DNA of 64,000 bases from Alisma plantago-aquatica (taxonomy: Eukaryota > Streptophyta > Magnoliopsida > Alismatales > Alismataceae): the NCBI GenBank assembly GCA_963693085.1, contig OY856413.1, positions 546,401,879-546,465,878 on the forward strand, written 5' to 3'. The translations under genes and the position numbers were made by a program. The first letter of the stretch is position 1, and each line of letters begins with the position of its first letter. Under the pieces are notes generated by a model. It had not been told where the DNA came from, did no database searches, and worked only from the letters and a program-made list of their open reading frames with translations. Below are positions 46,529 to 58,091 of the stretch, piece after piece.

Positions 46529-48239
46529 AAATGTGTAAGGCATGAACAATGTCAATGTGCAAATAAAGCACAGACAAAAAGTAGAATTGACGTAGCCGGA
46601 TAGAGGACCGTCAACTTAAATAAGCAGGAGACATGAAGCTCCAGATAGCAAGCTGTCCAAGAAGCATATAGAAGTAAAGAACTTTTTAGATGCAAATACC
46701 AATAGTAGAAGTCCACAAACTCTTCAAGAAGTGCGTAAAGATCCACAAATATATATAGAACAATGAGAATATCCTCATAGATAGAAGCTGAATAAAAATC
46801 CTCTCTCCGTCTCATCTCTCCTTAATTTCTCCCCCACACACCAACCACAGAAAGAACCAATAGTGGTTGGGGTGGACAATGATAAAAAACACTTTAGGAA
46901 AAAATTAGCTTGTAGCATTGTAAGGGGGGTATGGGGGGGGGGGCGTTGCACTCCAATTAGGGGGTCCCCTGCCCTCAACGGGCGGGAGTCGAGGGGAGGC
47001 CGCCCCTCACATGGGCTCGGGGGTAGAGCCCTTGAAAAAAGTCTACAAAGATTTTCGAAGGGAAATCAAGCACAAATCTGCACAGAGATGAATACCATGA
47101 CAGATAAAGCCAATAATAATTAGGTACTTGAGGAACTCTACAAAACTGATTCGAGTGGAGGGTTGGATGAGCTCCACACAAAACTCTCGATGCTAGCACA
47201 CTGCTTGCTTTTGTGGTCTTTACTTCTGAGTAGGAAACATGTCATCATCTCAAACAACCGCTTGTAAAGTCCCGAATACCCGTCAACCGGCCAACGACTA
47301 AGAAGAAACCAAAGGACGTTGGTATGCCACCTACGCTGCCAAGTGGATTAGCAGTACTGACCAACGATATATCTAATACAATTTGTCCATCTATACAAGT
47401 ATTGCCTCAGGGTAGCCAGACTGAATTGCCATAGCTCCGATGGGCAAGGGCGGGCGTTAGAGTATAACATACGACAACGAAGAGAGGCCAACTCCTTTGT
47501 GTCAGATCGATTGAAGACCAAGCATCCAATGGGCAACAATAGGCATCCGAGTTATAGAGGGCAGAAGAGAAAGGTCATTGCCATCGTGCGTCTAATGGAA
47601 TTTGGTTTTGGGCGACAACATTACGTTGACTGGGCCAAAGAGCGTCAATAAGGGGCGGCGTGTCGGGTCTGGGATCCGTAGGAACCTCATAGGGTGGGCG
47701 TTCTGTACTACTTGTCTAGTTGGCGGTGATGATGGACGTGTTGTTATCGAATATCATTACTGTTGATTCCGGGGTTATGGAAGTTTTTTAAGCAGCGTCG
47801 ATATATCAACCCATAGTGGTGATGTAGGAGTGCGCAAGGACCGGAATGGTACAATAAGGAAACATAAAATCGTCAGGTTCTGGATTCCGCCCGTAGGCAC
47901 GAAGGAGGATTCTGTTGTTGGAGAACTCAAAGAGCATCAAGTAGTGGAGGAGGAAAGGATCAGGTGAAGAGCGGGATCAACGAGGTTGCTGTTGCTGTAA
48001 GTTTGGTTGGGCGGAGAGTAATAAGACACGATTGTTGGATGGGAGGGTAGCAATGGTGGTGGGTAGAGGAGGGTGGTGACAAAGGACAGATGCAGGGAAG
48101 AGTCATAATATATACATGCGTAGATCATTGATGACCAGCAAGTTGCCCGGCGGGCAGTCATGCCAGAAGAGATGGCAGCTGCCCAGAGGCGGAGATAACT
48201 TTTTTCTCTCCCTCTAGGTTAGGGGTTTTTAGGATATCT

Positions 48240-48251
48240 GCTCTAATACCA
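48240..48251 (-). promoter_or_regulatory. Primer-binding site of the minus-strand copia-type element
   Basis: TGGTATTAGAGC on the minus strand directly after the LTR, one change from the usual TGGTATCAGAGC. Confidence 0.8.
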
Positions 48252-48397
48252 TGTTGTAAAGTAAAACACGGATGTGCGATATATAGGAGAAGGGGGAAGC
48301 GTACCGACTTTAGACTAAACCCTAATGGGCCAAGACACACTTTGACCCATATACAAATAGACTCAAATAACTTAACTAAAACTAAACTCTCTAATAG

Positions 48398-48400
<3 letters not shown>

Positions 48401-48480
<80 letters not shown>
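48401..48480. repeat. (TA)n(GA)n compound microsatellite
   Basis: Pure TA units, then pure GA units, directly joined to the inverted-repeat element at 48481. Confidence 0.95.
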
Positions 48481-48483
<3 letters not shown>

Positions 48484-48871
48484 AAGATGGAATACACTCG
48501 AGTGTACTAGAGACACTATACACCTCAATCGTTTTCCATCATGAAGCAAATATTTTGGAAATCTAAACCATTGATCTTCTTAAATATCTTATGAACATAC
48601 TGTATAATAAATTTGAGCTCATTTGGACACTTAAGTCATGCATCTAAACAATACAAAAATCATGCATTTCAAATTGGTTATGTGCGTTGATTTTGTTGTC
48701 CTTGGATGAGTGACTTACACTCATCTAAATGGTCTCAAATTTTGTATGTGGTCTATTATTATTATAACAATGAAGTTCAATGGATTAGGTTTTGCATATA
48801 TATGGTCTAGATAGGAAAACACCATTGGGGTGTACGGTGTGATCTGTACACTCGAGTGTTTTCTAGCCCGA

Positions 48872-48872
<1 letters not shown>
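48481..48872 (+). mobile_element. TA/GA-ended inverted-repeat element, copy 1
   Basis: It starts GTTAAGATGGAATACACTCG and ends CACTCGAGTGTTTTCTAGCCCGAC, about 392 bp. Shared interior blocks include GATGAGTGACTTACACTCATC and CATTTCAAATTGG. No ORF. Subfamily A with copy 5 (both have CACCATT then GGGTGTAC near the right end). Flanked by (GA)n at left and (CT)n at right. Confidence 0.85.

Positions 48873-48950
<78 letters not shown>
48873..48950. repeat. (CT)n(TA)n tract joining copies 1 and 2
   Basis: A single microsatellite serves as the right border of copy 1 and the left border of copy 2. Confidence 0.95.
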
Positions 48951-48953
<3 letters not shown>

Positions 48954-49341
48954 AGGCTAGAATACACTTGCGTGTATTCGGAGCAGAATACACTCAAGTA
49001 GTTTTTCATGATACAATATTTTTTTCAAAAATATAATCCGTTGATCTTCTTAAACATCTTGTGAATAGCTCATACGCAAAATTTGAACACATTTGGACAT
49101 TTATAGGTCATGTTATAAAGACCGCAAAAATTATGCATTTCAAATTAGTTTCGCGCGTCGATTTTGTTGCCCTTGGATGAGTGACTTACACTCATCCAAA
49201 TGGGCTCACAATTTGTATGTAGCCTAGTTATAGTATGACGGTGAAGATCAATGGTTTACATTTTGCAAAAAATAGTCTTGATATGCAAACACACTTGAGT
49301 GTATTCGTACGATCTGTACACTCGAGTGTATTCTAGCCTGA

Positions 49342-49342
<1 letters not shown>
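48951..49342 (+). mobile_element. TA/GA-ended inverted-repeat element, copy 2
   Basis: GTCAGGCTAGAATACAC at the left and GTGTATTCTAGCCTGAC at the right. Subfamily B with copies 3 and 4 (AGTAGTTTTTCATGATRCAAT near the left end). It shares a (CT)n(TA)n tract with copy 1. Confidence 0.9.
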
Positions 49343-49372
<30 letters not shown>

Positions 49373-49376
49373 ATGT

Positions 49377-50076
49377 ATATTATTATACACATATATATAA
49401 CATGTATATATACACACATATGCTCTTGTGTGTGCACGCGTGTGTGAAGGGACGTAAATGTAATGGTACACTTTCATCAGTTTGGTTGGATCATAAAGGA
49501 CATAGTAGCAGAGATAGTTATTGAAATGTCTTTTATGCTCCCATCATAAGGCTCTCGCTACTGCTTACACATGTGGCTTTGATAATTGTGTAGTTGAGTA
49601 CATCTAGCTTATAGGTTCCCCTTTTTTCTGTACGTGTTTACAATATTCTACTACATAATCATACTTATGCATTTAAGGTATATCTCTTTGACTACATGTT
49701 TTTTTTTAAATATTTTGAATCCAACATTTGTGGATCATTTAGTTAGTCAACGTTAAGTCCCGTAATTTGGAGAAACCATTGAATATTTTTTAGATATCTT
49801 ATAATACACCTGAGATAGGATTGTAACTTGTTAACATCTAATATACACTATGCTTCTACATTAATGTTATCTTCATCTGGGAAAGAAGACTGCTCACTAC
49901 CTGCCACATGCTATCTTCTTCAAGGGGAGTGTAAGAGAGATGCATTTTGCATTACAAGATCAGGGGGAGATTATTTCTTATCAGGGATTTTTTTTCTTCT
50001 GTATGGGCTATTTTATCTTTTTCACGTATAGGCAAGATGGACATGTATTTCACCCATGCTCCAGCTTTAGGGGGAG
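49377..50076 (+). pseudogene. Decayed copia 3' region with polypurine tract
   Basis: The last codons before 50069 read GKMDMYFTHAPAL then stop, resembling the final residues of copia polyproteins in this window (IDIYAPT, IDFYAPA). TAGGGGGAG (50068..50076) is the polypurine tract and TGTTAGAAT starts the LTR. The DNA further left is too decayed to assign. Confidence 0.5.
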
Positions 50077-50085
50077 TGTTAGAAT

Positions 50086-51350
50086 CATTGTTCAGGAAAG
50101 CAGTATTTGGCAATGTTCAAAATTTCGACGGAATTGTCGAAATTTCGGTCGAAATTTATGTTTCTGTGGCAATTGGACATCGAAATTGACTGACGAAACT
50201 CTTAAAACAGGCAGATCATCAATTTTTTTCTACATTTTCATATACTATGTACTACCTAGAGCATATTTTTTTGCACAATTTTATGTTTTTAAGTCTATAT
50301 ATTGTGTTTGCAAACTATAATGACTTAATTAATTGATTTCACCATTGAAAATTAACGTCCAAAATCCCAACCGAAATGCCCATCGAAACAGTTCAGGGTC
50401 GTTCACTAAAAAATGATGAGACCTCACCCCCACATATCCAATATGAAATATTATTACATATTTGAGTAGATCTACACTAGTAGATCATTCTGGTAAAATT
50501 TCATTAATTAATTCGTTTATTTTGCCGTTGAAACGCCATGAACGCATTTATCAAAATTTCTGTCAAAATTTTTGAAATTTCTATTTCTGTGGCCACCGAA
50601 ACGACATCGAAATCGGACATTTTCTTCCTTGGTATTTGGTGTACGGGTGGAGAGGGTACCACAGAGTATATGTGGTATGCGGGAGTATATGCAATTTTAG
50701 ATTTTTTTTAATAAATGAATTATATATAGTCATTAAATGCTAGATTGAGCTCATAAATAGACATTATAAAACATAGATTACACACTTATATTACATATAA
50801 ACGTAATATGCTTGTATGATATGTTTATACATGTGTATATGTCTATATATGGAATGTGTTTGTAATATATTTACAAATATTAAAATGTATGTATATAAAT
50901 GTACTAATATGTGTAGTGCGAGTGTATAAATGTGAATAAATCAAAATGTATACATATATGTAAAGATATATGTTTGTATATGTGGGTATATTTTATATGT
51001 ATGTATACATAGGAATATGTCCAAAGGTATTCATATAGATGGTACGAAATGTGTGTGGAAAATGTTATATATATTACAATGGATACATATAATTTATTGA
51101 CTATATATTTAAATTTTAATATATAATGAAATATATGTGTATATGTATGCATGTATGTATGTAACACATGGACATAAGTTGTGGGCTTTTCAAAAAGCGG
51201 AGTTTAATCGACCGCTTAATCGGCCTAGCGGGAGTATATGCGGCCCAAGATGGCTTAGTGGACTAATTAGCAATATGTGGTGCGGTAGGGTGACCGAATA
51301 GGCATAAGCGGGAGTATATGCGGTCGTGCGGACCGATTTCCCGAACAGTG
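50086..51350 (+). mobile_element. hAT-like non-autonomous element, CATTGTTC family
   Basis: It starts CATTGTTCAGGAAAGC and ends GATTTCCCGAACAGTG, with a perfect 8-bp target duplication GTTAGAAT (50078..50085 and 51351..51358). A GGAGTATATGCGG motif recurs near the right end. It was itself hit by another hAT-like element 25 bp from its left end. Net size about 736 bp, no transposase. Confidence 0.9.
50111..50631 (-). mobile_element. hAT-like non-autonomous element, AAATTTCG family, copy 2
   Basis: The ends CAATGTTCAAAATTTCG and GACATTTTCTTCCTTG are flanked by a perfect 8-bp duplication GTATTTGG (50103..50110 and 50632..50639). The interior matches the reverse complement of parts of 9611..10856, for example CACATATCCAATATGAAATA. 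521 bp, nested in the element at 50086..51350. Confidence 0.9.
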
Positions 51351-51489
51351 GTTAGAATAATTAGTTTATTATGTACATGCACTTAATTGTGTTGACCCAT
51401 TAGAGTTAAGTTATGCTTCCTTGTGCTTGCCTCCTCTCCTATATATAGGAGGGGAGTTTCCATTTGTCAATAACAATCTATCTTTCTAG

Positions 51490-52300
51490 CCTCCCATCTA
51501 AATTTTCACACTTTTCATTCCTTGCATACTTTACGATCCACTCGCCTTGCAAAGTAGTCAATTTGGCTACACTTGCACCCACTCTTGAAAGTAATTTCAT
51601 GAGAGTCTCTTTTCTTGAAATGTGTGTTTGTCAAAATCATATCATATGCAATTGCAAAATCAAATATCTTCCATCCTTCTCCATTTATGCTGCCATATCT
51701 AAAACCACTATGAACTCTCTAATATCCAGTACTGCTACTCTCCACATGGCCATTCACATCACTCCCAATTATGATCTTTTCCTCTATCAGTATTATTTGC
51801 CTCAATCAATCCATGTTATCCCAAAAATTCTTCTTAGCCTCCTTACTAAGGGCAGCTTGGGTCCATAAGCACTAATAATGTTAAAAATCTTTCCGCCAAG
51901 AACAACCGTAGTAGCAATGATTCTATTCCCATCTCTGTGATCTTGACAACATCAACCTTCAACATCTTATCAACAATAATGCTTACATCATTTTTATGTC
52001 TGCCAATACATGTATGTTGAATTTGCAAACTATGTCTCCAATCTCTCTGCATCACCCCCCTATCCACTTGGTATCCTAAAAGCAAGCTATATTTACTTTT
52101 CTTCTAATCATGACATCTACTATCTTTAAAGACTTTCCCGTCAAAGAGTCAATATTCTAATATCCGACGATCCTTTTTTGTTGAACATGCTTCTTTACTT
52201 GCCTACCCTAAAAAATGTTGCCTTTACACATTTTTAACTTCATATGAGAAATGATGCTACAAGACTAACTTCTTTACCCACACCCGTTTAAGGTGTGGAA
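51490..52300 (-). pseudogene. RTE-type LINE endonuclease fragment
   Basis: Minus-strand relic. From the 5' side: degraded L-T-x-K-S-L-K-I-V-D-V-M-I-R-R-K (about 52100), then a frame (51846..52085) with KNDVSIIVDKMLKVDVVKI, then pieces such as IFDFAIAYDMILTNTHF and KKRDSHEITF (about 51550..51680). These resemble the apurinic-type endonuclease domain before the RT of plant RTE-like LINEs. Many frame changes. No RT follows. It could be part of the same family as the LINE at 32669. Confidence 0.7.
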
Positions 52301-52352
52301 ACCCTTCTCCTTCAACACAACTAGCCACCACTGCATCGTGTATATATATATA

Positions 52353-52386
<34 letters not shown>

Positions 52387-52388
52387 GA

Positions 52389-52779
52389 GTCAGGCTAGAA
52401 TACACTCGAGTGTACGGATCGCACGAATACACTCAAGTGTGTTTGCATATCAAGACTATTTTTTGCAAAATGTAAACCATTGATCTTCACCGTCATACTA
52501 TAACTAGGTTACATAAAAATTTTGAGCCCATTTGGATGAGTGTAAGTCACTCATCCAAGGGCAACAAAATCGACGTGTGAAACTAATTTGAAATGCATAA
52601 TTTTTGCGGTCTTCATAACATGATCTATACATATCCAAATGTGCTCAAATTTTGCGTATGAGTTGTTCACGAGTTGTTTAAGAAGATCAACGGATTAGAT
52701 TTTAAAAAAAATATTGCATCATGAAAAACTACTTGAGTGTATTCCGCTCAGGATACACTCGAGTGTATTCTAGCCTGAC
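52389..52779 (-). mobile_element. TA/GA-ended inverted-repeat element, copy 3 (reverse)
   Basis: The same family in reverse orientation: GTCAGGCTAGAATACACTCG at the left and GTGTATTCTAGCCTGAC at the right. The interior reads as the complement of copies 2 and 4. Confidence 0.9.

Positions 52780-52831
<52 letters not shown>
52780..52831. repeat. (TA)n(GA)n tract joining copies 3 and 4
   Basis: One microsatellite connects the two element ends, with no other flanking DNA. Confidence 0.95.
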
Positions 52832-52834
<3 letters not shown>

Positions 52835-53223
52835 AGGCTAGAATACACTCGAGTGTATCCACAGCGGAATACACTCAAGTAGTTTTTCATGATGCAATAT
52901 TTTTTCCAAAAATCTAATCCGTTGATCTTCTTAAACATCTTGTGAATAGCTCATATACAAAATTTGAGCACATTTGGACATTTATAGGCCATGTTATTAA
53001 GACTGCAAAAATTACGCATTTCAAATTAATTTCGTGCGTCAATTTTGTTACACTTGGATGAGTGACTTGCACTCATCCAAATGAGCTCAAAATTTGTATG
53101 TAGCCTAATTATAGTATGACAGTGAAGATCAATGGTCTACATTTTGCAAAAAAATAATCTTGATATGCAAACACACTTGAGTGTATTCGTGCGATATGTA
53201 CACTCAAGTGTATTCTAGCCTGA

Positions 53224-53224
<1 letters not shown>
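52832..53224 (+). mobile_element. TA/GA-ended inverted-repeat element, copy 4
   Basis: GTTAGGCTAGAATACACTCG at the left and GTGTATTCTAGCCTGAC at the right. Very similar to copy 2. Confidence 0.9.
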
Positions 53225-53264
<40 letters not shown>

Positions 53265-53268
53265 GAGA
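53225..53268. repeat. (TC)n(TA)n(GA) tract joining copies 4 and 5
   Basis: The tract is close to its own reverse complement and sits between two inverted GTCAGGCTAG ends. Confidence 0.95.
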
Positions 53269-53662
53269 GTCAGGCTAGTGTACACTCGAGTGTACCGGAG
53301 GCACCGTACACCTCAGTCATTTTTTAAGATGCAGTAAATTTTTGAAAAATCTAAACCATTGATCTTCTTAATTATCATAAGAACATACTATATAATAAAT
53401 TTTAGCTCATTTGGACACTTATAGGTCGTGCATCTAAAGTAGGCAAAAATCATGTATTTCAAATTAGTTTTGTGCGTCGATTTTGTTATCCTTGGATGAG
53501 TAACTTACACTCATCCAAATGAGTTCAAATTTTGTATGTGACCTATTATTATTGTAACTATAAAGATCAATGGATTAGATTTTGGAAAAACATGGTCTAG
53601 ATAGGCAAACACCATTAGGGTGTACAGCGTGATCTGTACACTCGAGGTGTATTCTAGCTTGA

Positions 53663-53663
<1 letters not shown>
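53269..53663 (+). mobile_element. TA/GA-ended inverted-repeat element, copy 5
   Basis: GTCAGGCTAGTGTACACTCG at the left and GTGTATTCTAGCTTGAC at the right. Subfamily A with copy 1. Followed by (TC)n(TA)n to about 53720. Confidence 0.9.
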
Positions 53664-53722
<59 letters not shown>

Positions 53723-53866
53723 TCAAGTGTGTTGATACTCACTATACACTCCACTTTCTAACCTTCAGATGATCTTTGATTTGCTCTTTCATGTTAACTA
53801 ACAAAGATGTTTTCAGCTCGACTACTTTGTGACTCTTCTCCTGTCGGGTCCCTCTTCCCCAAACAC

Positions 53867-56800
53867 GTTGGTTATATCTTTTCCCCTCTTCTCTCTCTCA
53901 CATACCCCAATAACAATGGGAAGATGCAATCAACGACAACGGAGTAAAAGTCCACCTCCATCAAGACTGATGACATTGTCCAGGTGAACCCATTAGAGTT
54001 GTAACACAACAAAGACATGACCATATAGCAGTCTGATTTCAAAGCATGCCACTGAACACAAAAATATAACAGTCTGTGGTCGCGATTTGTAGGTGGTACT
54101 CAAGCATGTCACCAATCGACATGCAACTGCTCTTTAAACTCAGCCCCCATCCTTCGGTATGTGTTGCTGCTTTGTGAAGTTATGGCTGTTCTTAAGAACA
54201 ACTATGAACAAAGATACTGTATATCATGTGCTATGATCCAAGCGCTGGACTCCTAATATAAAAGCACAAGTTTGAAATATTACTCACCTAGAATCTTTGA
54301 AGCACGGACGCTTCTCGGAGGTTGCCGTGTCTGTGTCTGACGTGTGTTTGACAGGGACACACCTTGAACACGCCTAGACACGTGGCGGACATGCCTCCCG
54401 CGTTTTCACTTTGAAATATTTGTCTAGTGCCGAACACGGCTTGGACACACCGTGGACAGATCCAAGACATACCAGCCCAGCCCACCTAAACCTAAGCGTA
54501 TGAAAAAAACCCAAGCCTTCCCCGAATCCTCCCTTCTGTCCACTACTTATCCTCTAACATCAGGTGGTTAAGCTCCAGCAGCTATAGTCAAGCTGTTGAT
54601 GTCCTTTAGCACCATCATCAGCAACATCTTCTTCACCATTTGCTGCAGCATTCATGGTCTACCACATCAATGGCGAGGAGGAAAGTAGTTGGATTGACTG
54701 TCTTCTCTTTCAGATCCATGTAACTCTTCCTCCTTTGCTTCTCCCCTCTCCTCTTCTAGCTTCTTCTCATCCCCCTGTTTTTCCTACTTTAAAGTTACAG
54801 TAGTTGCAAAATTGTCCTTACACCTCTTTTTCCTGCTCCTCTATGTCTGCTTCTCTGTCATCTACTTTTCCTTCTTTCCCTTATGTTCTTCTTCTCGTTC
54901 ATGCCTCTCTTCTTTTTCCCATTTGAATGTGGCAGCAACCACGACACTACTCCCCACCCTCTTATTTCACGTTGGTCCTCCACGTCTCGTACCTTCTCTT
55001 GCCACTCCTCCCCCTACTCTTCTCTTGCTCCTCCTCTAGGATAGCAGGGTATTGTCCTCCCTACACCTACTCTTTTTCTTGCTTCTCAATATCTCCATCT
55101 CCCTCATGTTCTCTTGCCCCTCCATGTTAAGTAGCTCTCCAATGTATTCCTCTTCCTTTTCTTCCCTCTCAACCTCCAAGACACCATTCTCCATCTACTT
55201 CTCCACAGAAACCACATTTCCTCACCTCTTCTTCCTCTGATGATACATGTTCACCATTACTTCCACCAAAAATGAAAAAAATACTGTCAGAATTCTATTG
55301 CTCTTAATTTTTACAATTCCATGTTTTTACTGCAACAATTGTATAATCAAGCATCTTAGTATATGTTTTCATTTAAACTATATTGTGACTTGTGGATATA
55401 ATGTGACATGATCATTTTGTGTGTTTATGCATACAGCATATTACATCATAATATATTCTAAAAAAAATATAAATTTGTTTATATGTATTTGCTGTGTCCA
55501 GTGCCCTGTCCTATAGTTTTTAGAATTGCTGTGTCCCATGTCGTGTTCGTGTCTATGTCTGTGTCCTTGCTTCCTAGCCTAGAACTGATTAGTCAAATTG
55601 CTTCAACATATTGGCATTCGACTGTAGATCACGTCATATCCCTATAACCATCTCTCCACTGCAAATAGCATGCAACCGTGGGGGAAAATGATATCCATGT
55701 AGAAAAGACGAGTAACCATACAAAATTGAAAAAAGAAAGATATTCGCAATATATGGAAAAATTTCCATATGTGAGGCTCTGGATGATTTAATAGACATGG
55801 TGGAAAGCAGAAGCTGAAACTTGCACAAACTTCAGCAAGCAACATTTGAGCATGGGGATGATGCATTCTAGCAGGTTTCAGAGAGGTATGTTGGTTTTGG
55901 AATTGTGGTGGCCAGCGGTCTGTTTGAGTGATAGTTGTTGATCGAGATACAATGGCCTATGCCATATTTTATGTGTGAAGAGCATCTTCCTCACCCTGTC
56001 AAATTCCTGTATAGATGTGACTGAAGGTGGAGGCCGTGGATAGGTTCACGAAATACTCAAGCATCAATTTGAAAATTTTGGAAATCAATTGGAAACATTT
56101 ATCTCACTCAATTTTGGAAATCAATTCGATTGGTTATATCTTTCTCCCTCTTCTCTCTCTCTCACATACTCCAATAACAACGGGAAGATGTAAGCAACAA
56201 CACCGGAGTGCAGTCCACCTCCATCAATACTGACGACACTGTCCATGTTAACCCTTTAGAGGAGTTGTAACAGAACAAAGAATCAAGTGAACATGACCAT
56301 ATAGCCGTCTGTAGTCGGTTTGTTGGCAGTAATCACAGCATGCCTTATAACAGTTTGTTGTCGCGACTTGTAGAAAAATCAAGCATGCCACCAGTCGACA
56401 TGCAGCTGCTCTTTAAACTCTGCCTCCATCATTCGTTATGTGTCGCTGATTCCTGATGTGGTGGCTGTTCTTAAGAACAACTATGAACATGGATGCTGTA
56501 TATCATGTGCTATGATGCCAGCGGTGGACTCCGAATATAAATGTACAAGTTGGAAATATTACTCACCTAGAATTGGTTAGTCAAATTGCTTCAACATATT
56601 GGCATTTGGCAGCAGATCAAGTCACTATAACCATCCATCCACTGCAAATAGCATGCAACCGTTGGGGAAAATGATATCCATGTTGAAAAGTCAGACGTGC
56701 AACTATACATAATAGAAAAAAGAAAGATATTCTCAATACAAGGAAAAAATTCCATATATGGTGAGGCTCTTGATGATTGATTTACATGGTGGAAAGCAGA

Positions 56801-57116
56801 AGCTGAAACTTGCACAAACTTCTGCAAGCAACATTTGAGCATGAGGATGCATTCTAGCAGGTTTCAGAGAGGTGTGTTGGTTTTGAAATTGTGGTGGCCT
56901 GCTATCTGTTTGAGTGATAGTTGTTGATCGAGATACTGCCTATGTCATATTTTATGTCTCCCTCACCCTGCCAAACTCCTGTATAGATGTGACTGAAGGT
57001 GGAGGCCGTGGATAGGTCCAGAAAATACACAAGCATCAATTTAAAATTTTTGGAAATCAATTGGAACCATTTATCTCACTGAATTTGAACCAGACTGGAT
57101 TTTGATTTAGATTGGT
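53867..57116 (+). repeat. Tandem duplication of about 1 kb, one copy with an insertion
   Basis: Copy 1 (53867..56131) and copy 2 (56132..57116) share a long collinear order: GGTTATATCTTT, CACCTCCATCAA, CTGCTCTTTAAACTC, GGCTGTTCTTAAGAACAAC, then GTCAAATTGCTTCAACATAT, GGTGGAAAGCAGAAGCTGAA and GGTGGAGGCCGTGGATAGG. Copy 1 contains a 1.3-kb hAT-like element that copy 2 lacks. No terminal repeats or ORF recognised. The shared GGTTAT at the borders could have mediated the duplication. Confidence 0.85.
54295..55577 (+). mobile_element. hAT-like non-autonomous element, CTTTGAAGC family
   Basis: The ends CTTTGAAGCACGGAC and GTCCTTGCTTCCTAG are imperfect inverted repeats, followed inward by GTGTCTGTGTC-type motifs. 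Flanks are CCTAGAAT (54287..54294) and CCTAGAAC (55578..55585). The other tandem copy has a single CCTAGAAT at the matching place near 56568..56575. This paralogous empty site confirms the limits. 1283 bp. Short open frames in the T/C-rich interior show no transposase. Confidence 0.9.
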
Positions 57117-57755
57117 TATGCCGTTCCCTAGTACCATATCTGTCGATGGTTCTACATAGTGACCCTTTCTGCTTTATTGAAGCTTCTACTAACATACGTG
57201 AGTGATATAAATGCAACTATATGTAAACCTTCTTAGGCATGGAGCATGCAAGATTTTGATTTTCTTAATTCATAATTGTCATAGATTTAAATCTTGTTGA
57301 TGTCGTACCCTTTTACTAGGTTCTTTTTTCCCTTATAGAAATTGGAAATGATATCATGAAGAAATATATGTTAATAACTACATTAATCTTCTTTGTTCAT
57401 ACATTCACATTTGCATTATCATACATTCACTGATTCAAGTTTGTCTTATATTTATTTTACAGTGCTGTTTTGTTATTTTGGCAGCGGTAGTATGTTATTT
57501 GTCTGAAAAAGAAGCTTGTCTGATTGCAAAAATGGTAGATCACGTATGCGTTATTAATAGGAAATTTAGGTTTATTTCTTCAATTGTAGACAGATTATAT
57601 TATCAGTGTTTATGTCACCAACTAACATTTGATAGTCTGAGTAGATGACAATGTATGTCTTCACATTGTGATCCTGTGGTTTCAACTAGCTTACTCCGAC
57701 TGTGAACTTATGCAAATTATGGATTCAAAATTGACTGCTCCTCATGAAATGGCAG
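57117..57755 (+). other. 3' end of the 37-kb intron
   Basis: AT-rich non-coding DNA without a recognised element. It ends at the acceptor AAATGGCAG (57755). Confidence 0.7.
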
Positions 57756-58091
57756 GAGATTGTGCCTCTGAGAAAAATTTGTCGGAGACCAGAAACAGAT
57801 TACAGGTTGCAGGTATTGCACGCCAACAATGCTATGGTCCGAATAGATCCTCGAGCTGCTGCATTCGTTCCCGCAGTGTCCCAGGACTTGAACGTGGCGG
57901 CTGCTGCTGCTGCTCTGAAACCCCAAGAACCACCAAAGCCAGCAAGCTTGAATGCGGCTGATGCCGGGGGAACTCCGACAAAGGAACAAGTAACCAGTGA
58001 GAACGTCACCCCTGTCTCTGAGGGCACCGGCATTGCGGCTGCTGCAACCACCCTGGCTGTTGATGTCCCAATTGACGGTGCCAGTGGTTAG
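57756..58091 (+). CDS. SHH2: SHH1/SHH2-like protein, last coding exon
   Basis: The exon starts at GAG 57756 after ATGGCAG and runs 111 codons to TAG 58089. It begins [18 protein letters not shown], the conserved end of the SAWADEE domain, which joins exactly to the QCE end of the exon at 20696. The rest is a low-complexity tail: an alanine run (about codons 42 to 47), Pro/Lys-rich stretch, Thr/Glu-rich stretch and a second alanine cluster. A longer tail is what I recall for SHH2-type members. The domain binds methylated H3K9 and supports Pol IV recruitment. The frame is intact. Confidence 0.88.
   Translation, partial: EIVPLRKICRRPETDYRLQVLHANNAMVRIDPRAAAFVPAVSQDLNVAAAAAALKPQEPPKPASLNAADAGGTPTKEQVTSENVTPVSEGTGIAAAATTLAVDVPIDGASG

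Larger units (their letters stand above)
45847..48396 (-). mobile_element. Non-autonomous copia-type element (minus strand)
   Basis: On the minus strand: 5' LTR 48252..48396, primer site TGGTATTAGAGC (48240..48251), about 2.2 kb without recognisable gag or pol, polypurine tract GAGGGGGAG (46029..46037), 3' LTR 45847..46028. The LTRs share TGTTGTAAAGTAA, a TATATAGGAGAAGGGGGAAG block, AAACCCTAATGGG and ACTCTCTAATA. The 5' LTR has lost about 30 bp. No matching 5-bp target duplication was found. The interior contains a minisatellite. Confidence 0.8.
50077..51475 (+). repeat. Copia 3' LTR interrupted by two nested hAT-like elements
   Basis: The LTR starts TGTTAGAAT (50077..50085) after a polypurine tract and continues at 51359 with AATTAGTTTATTATG, a CTATATATAGGAGGGGAG TATA region, and GTCAATAACA at 51475. 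Removing the insertion leaves about 126 bp with TG...CA ends. Confidence 0.7.
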
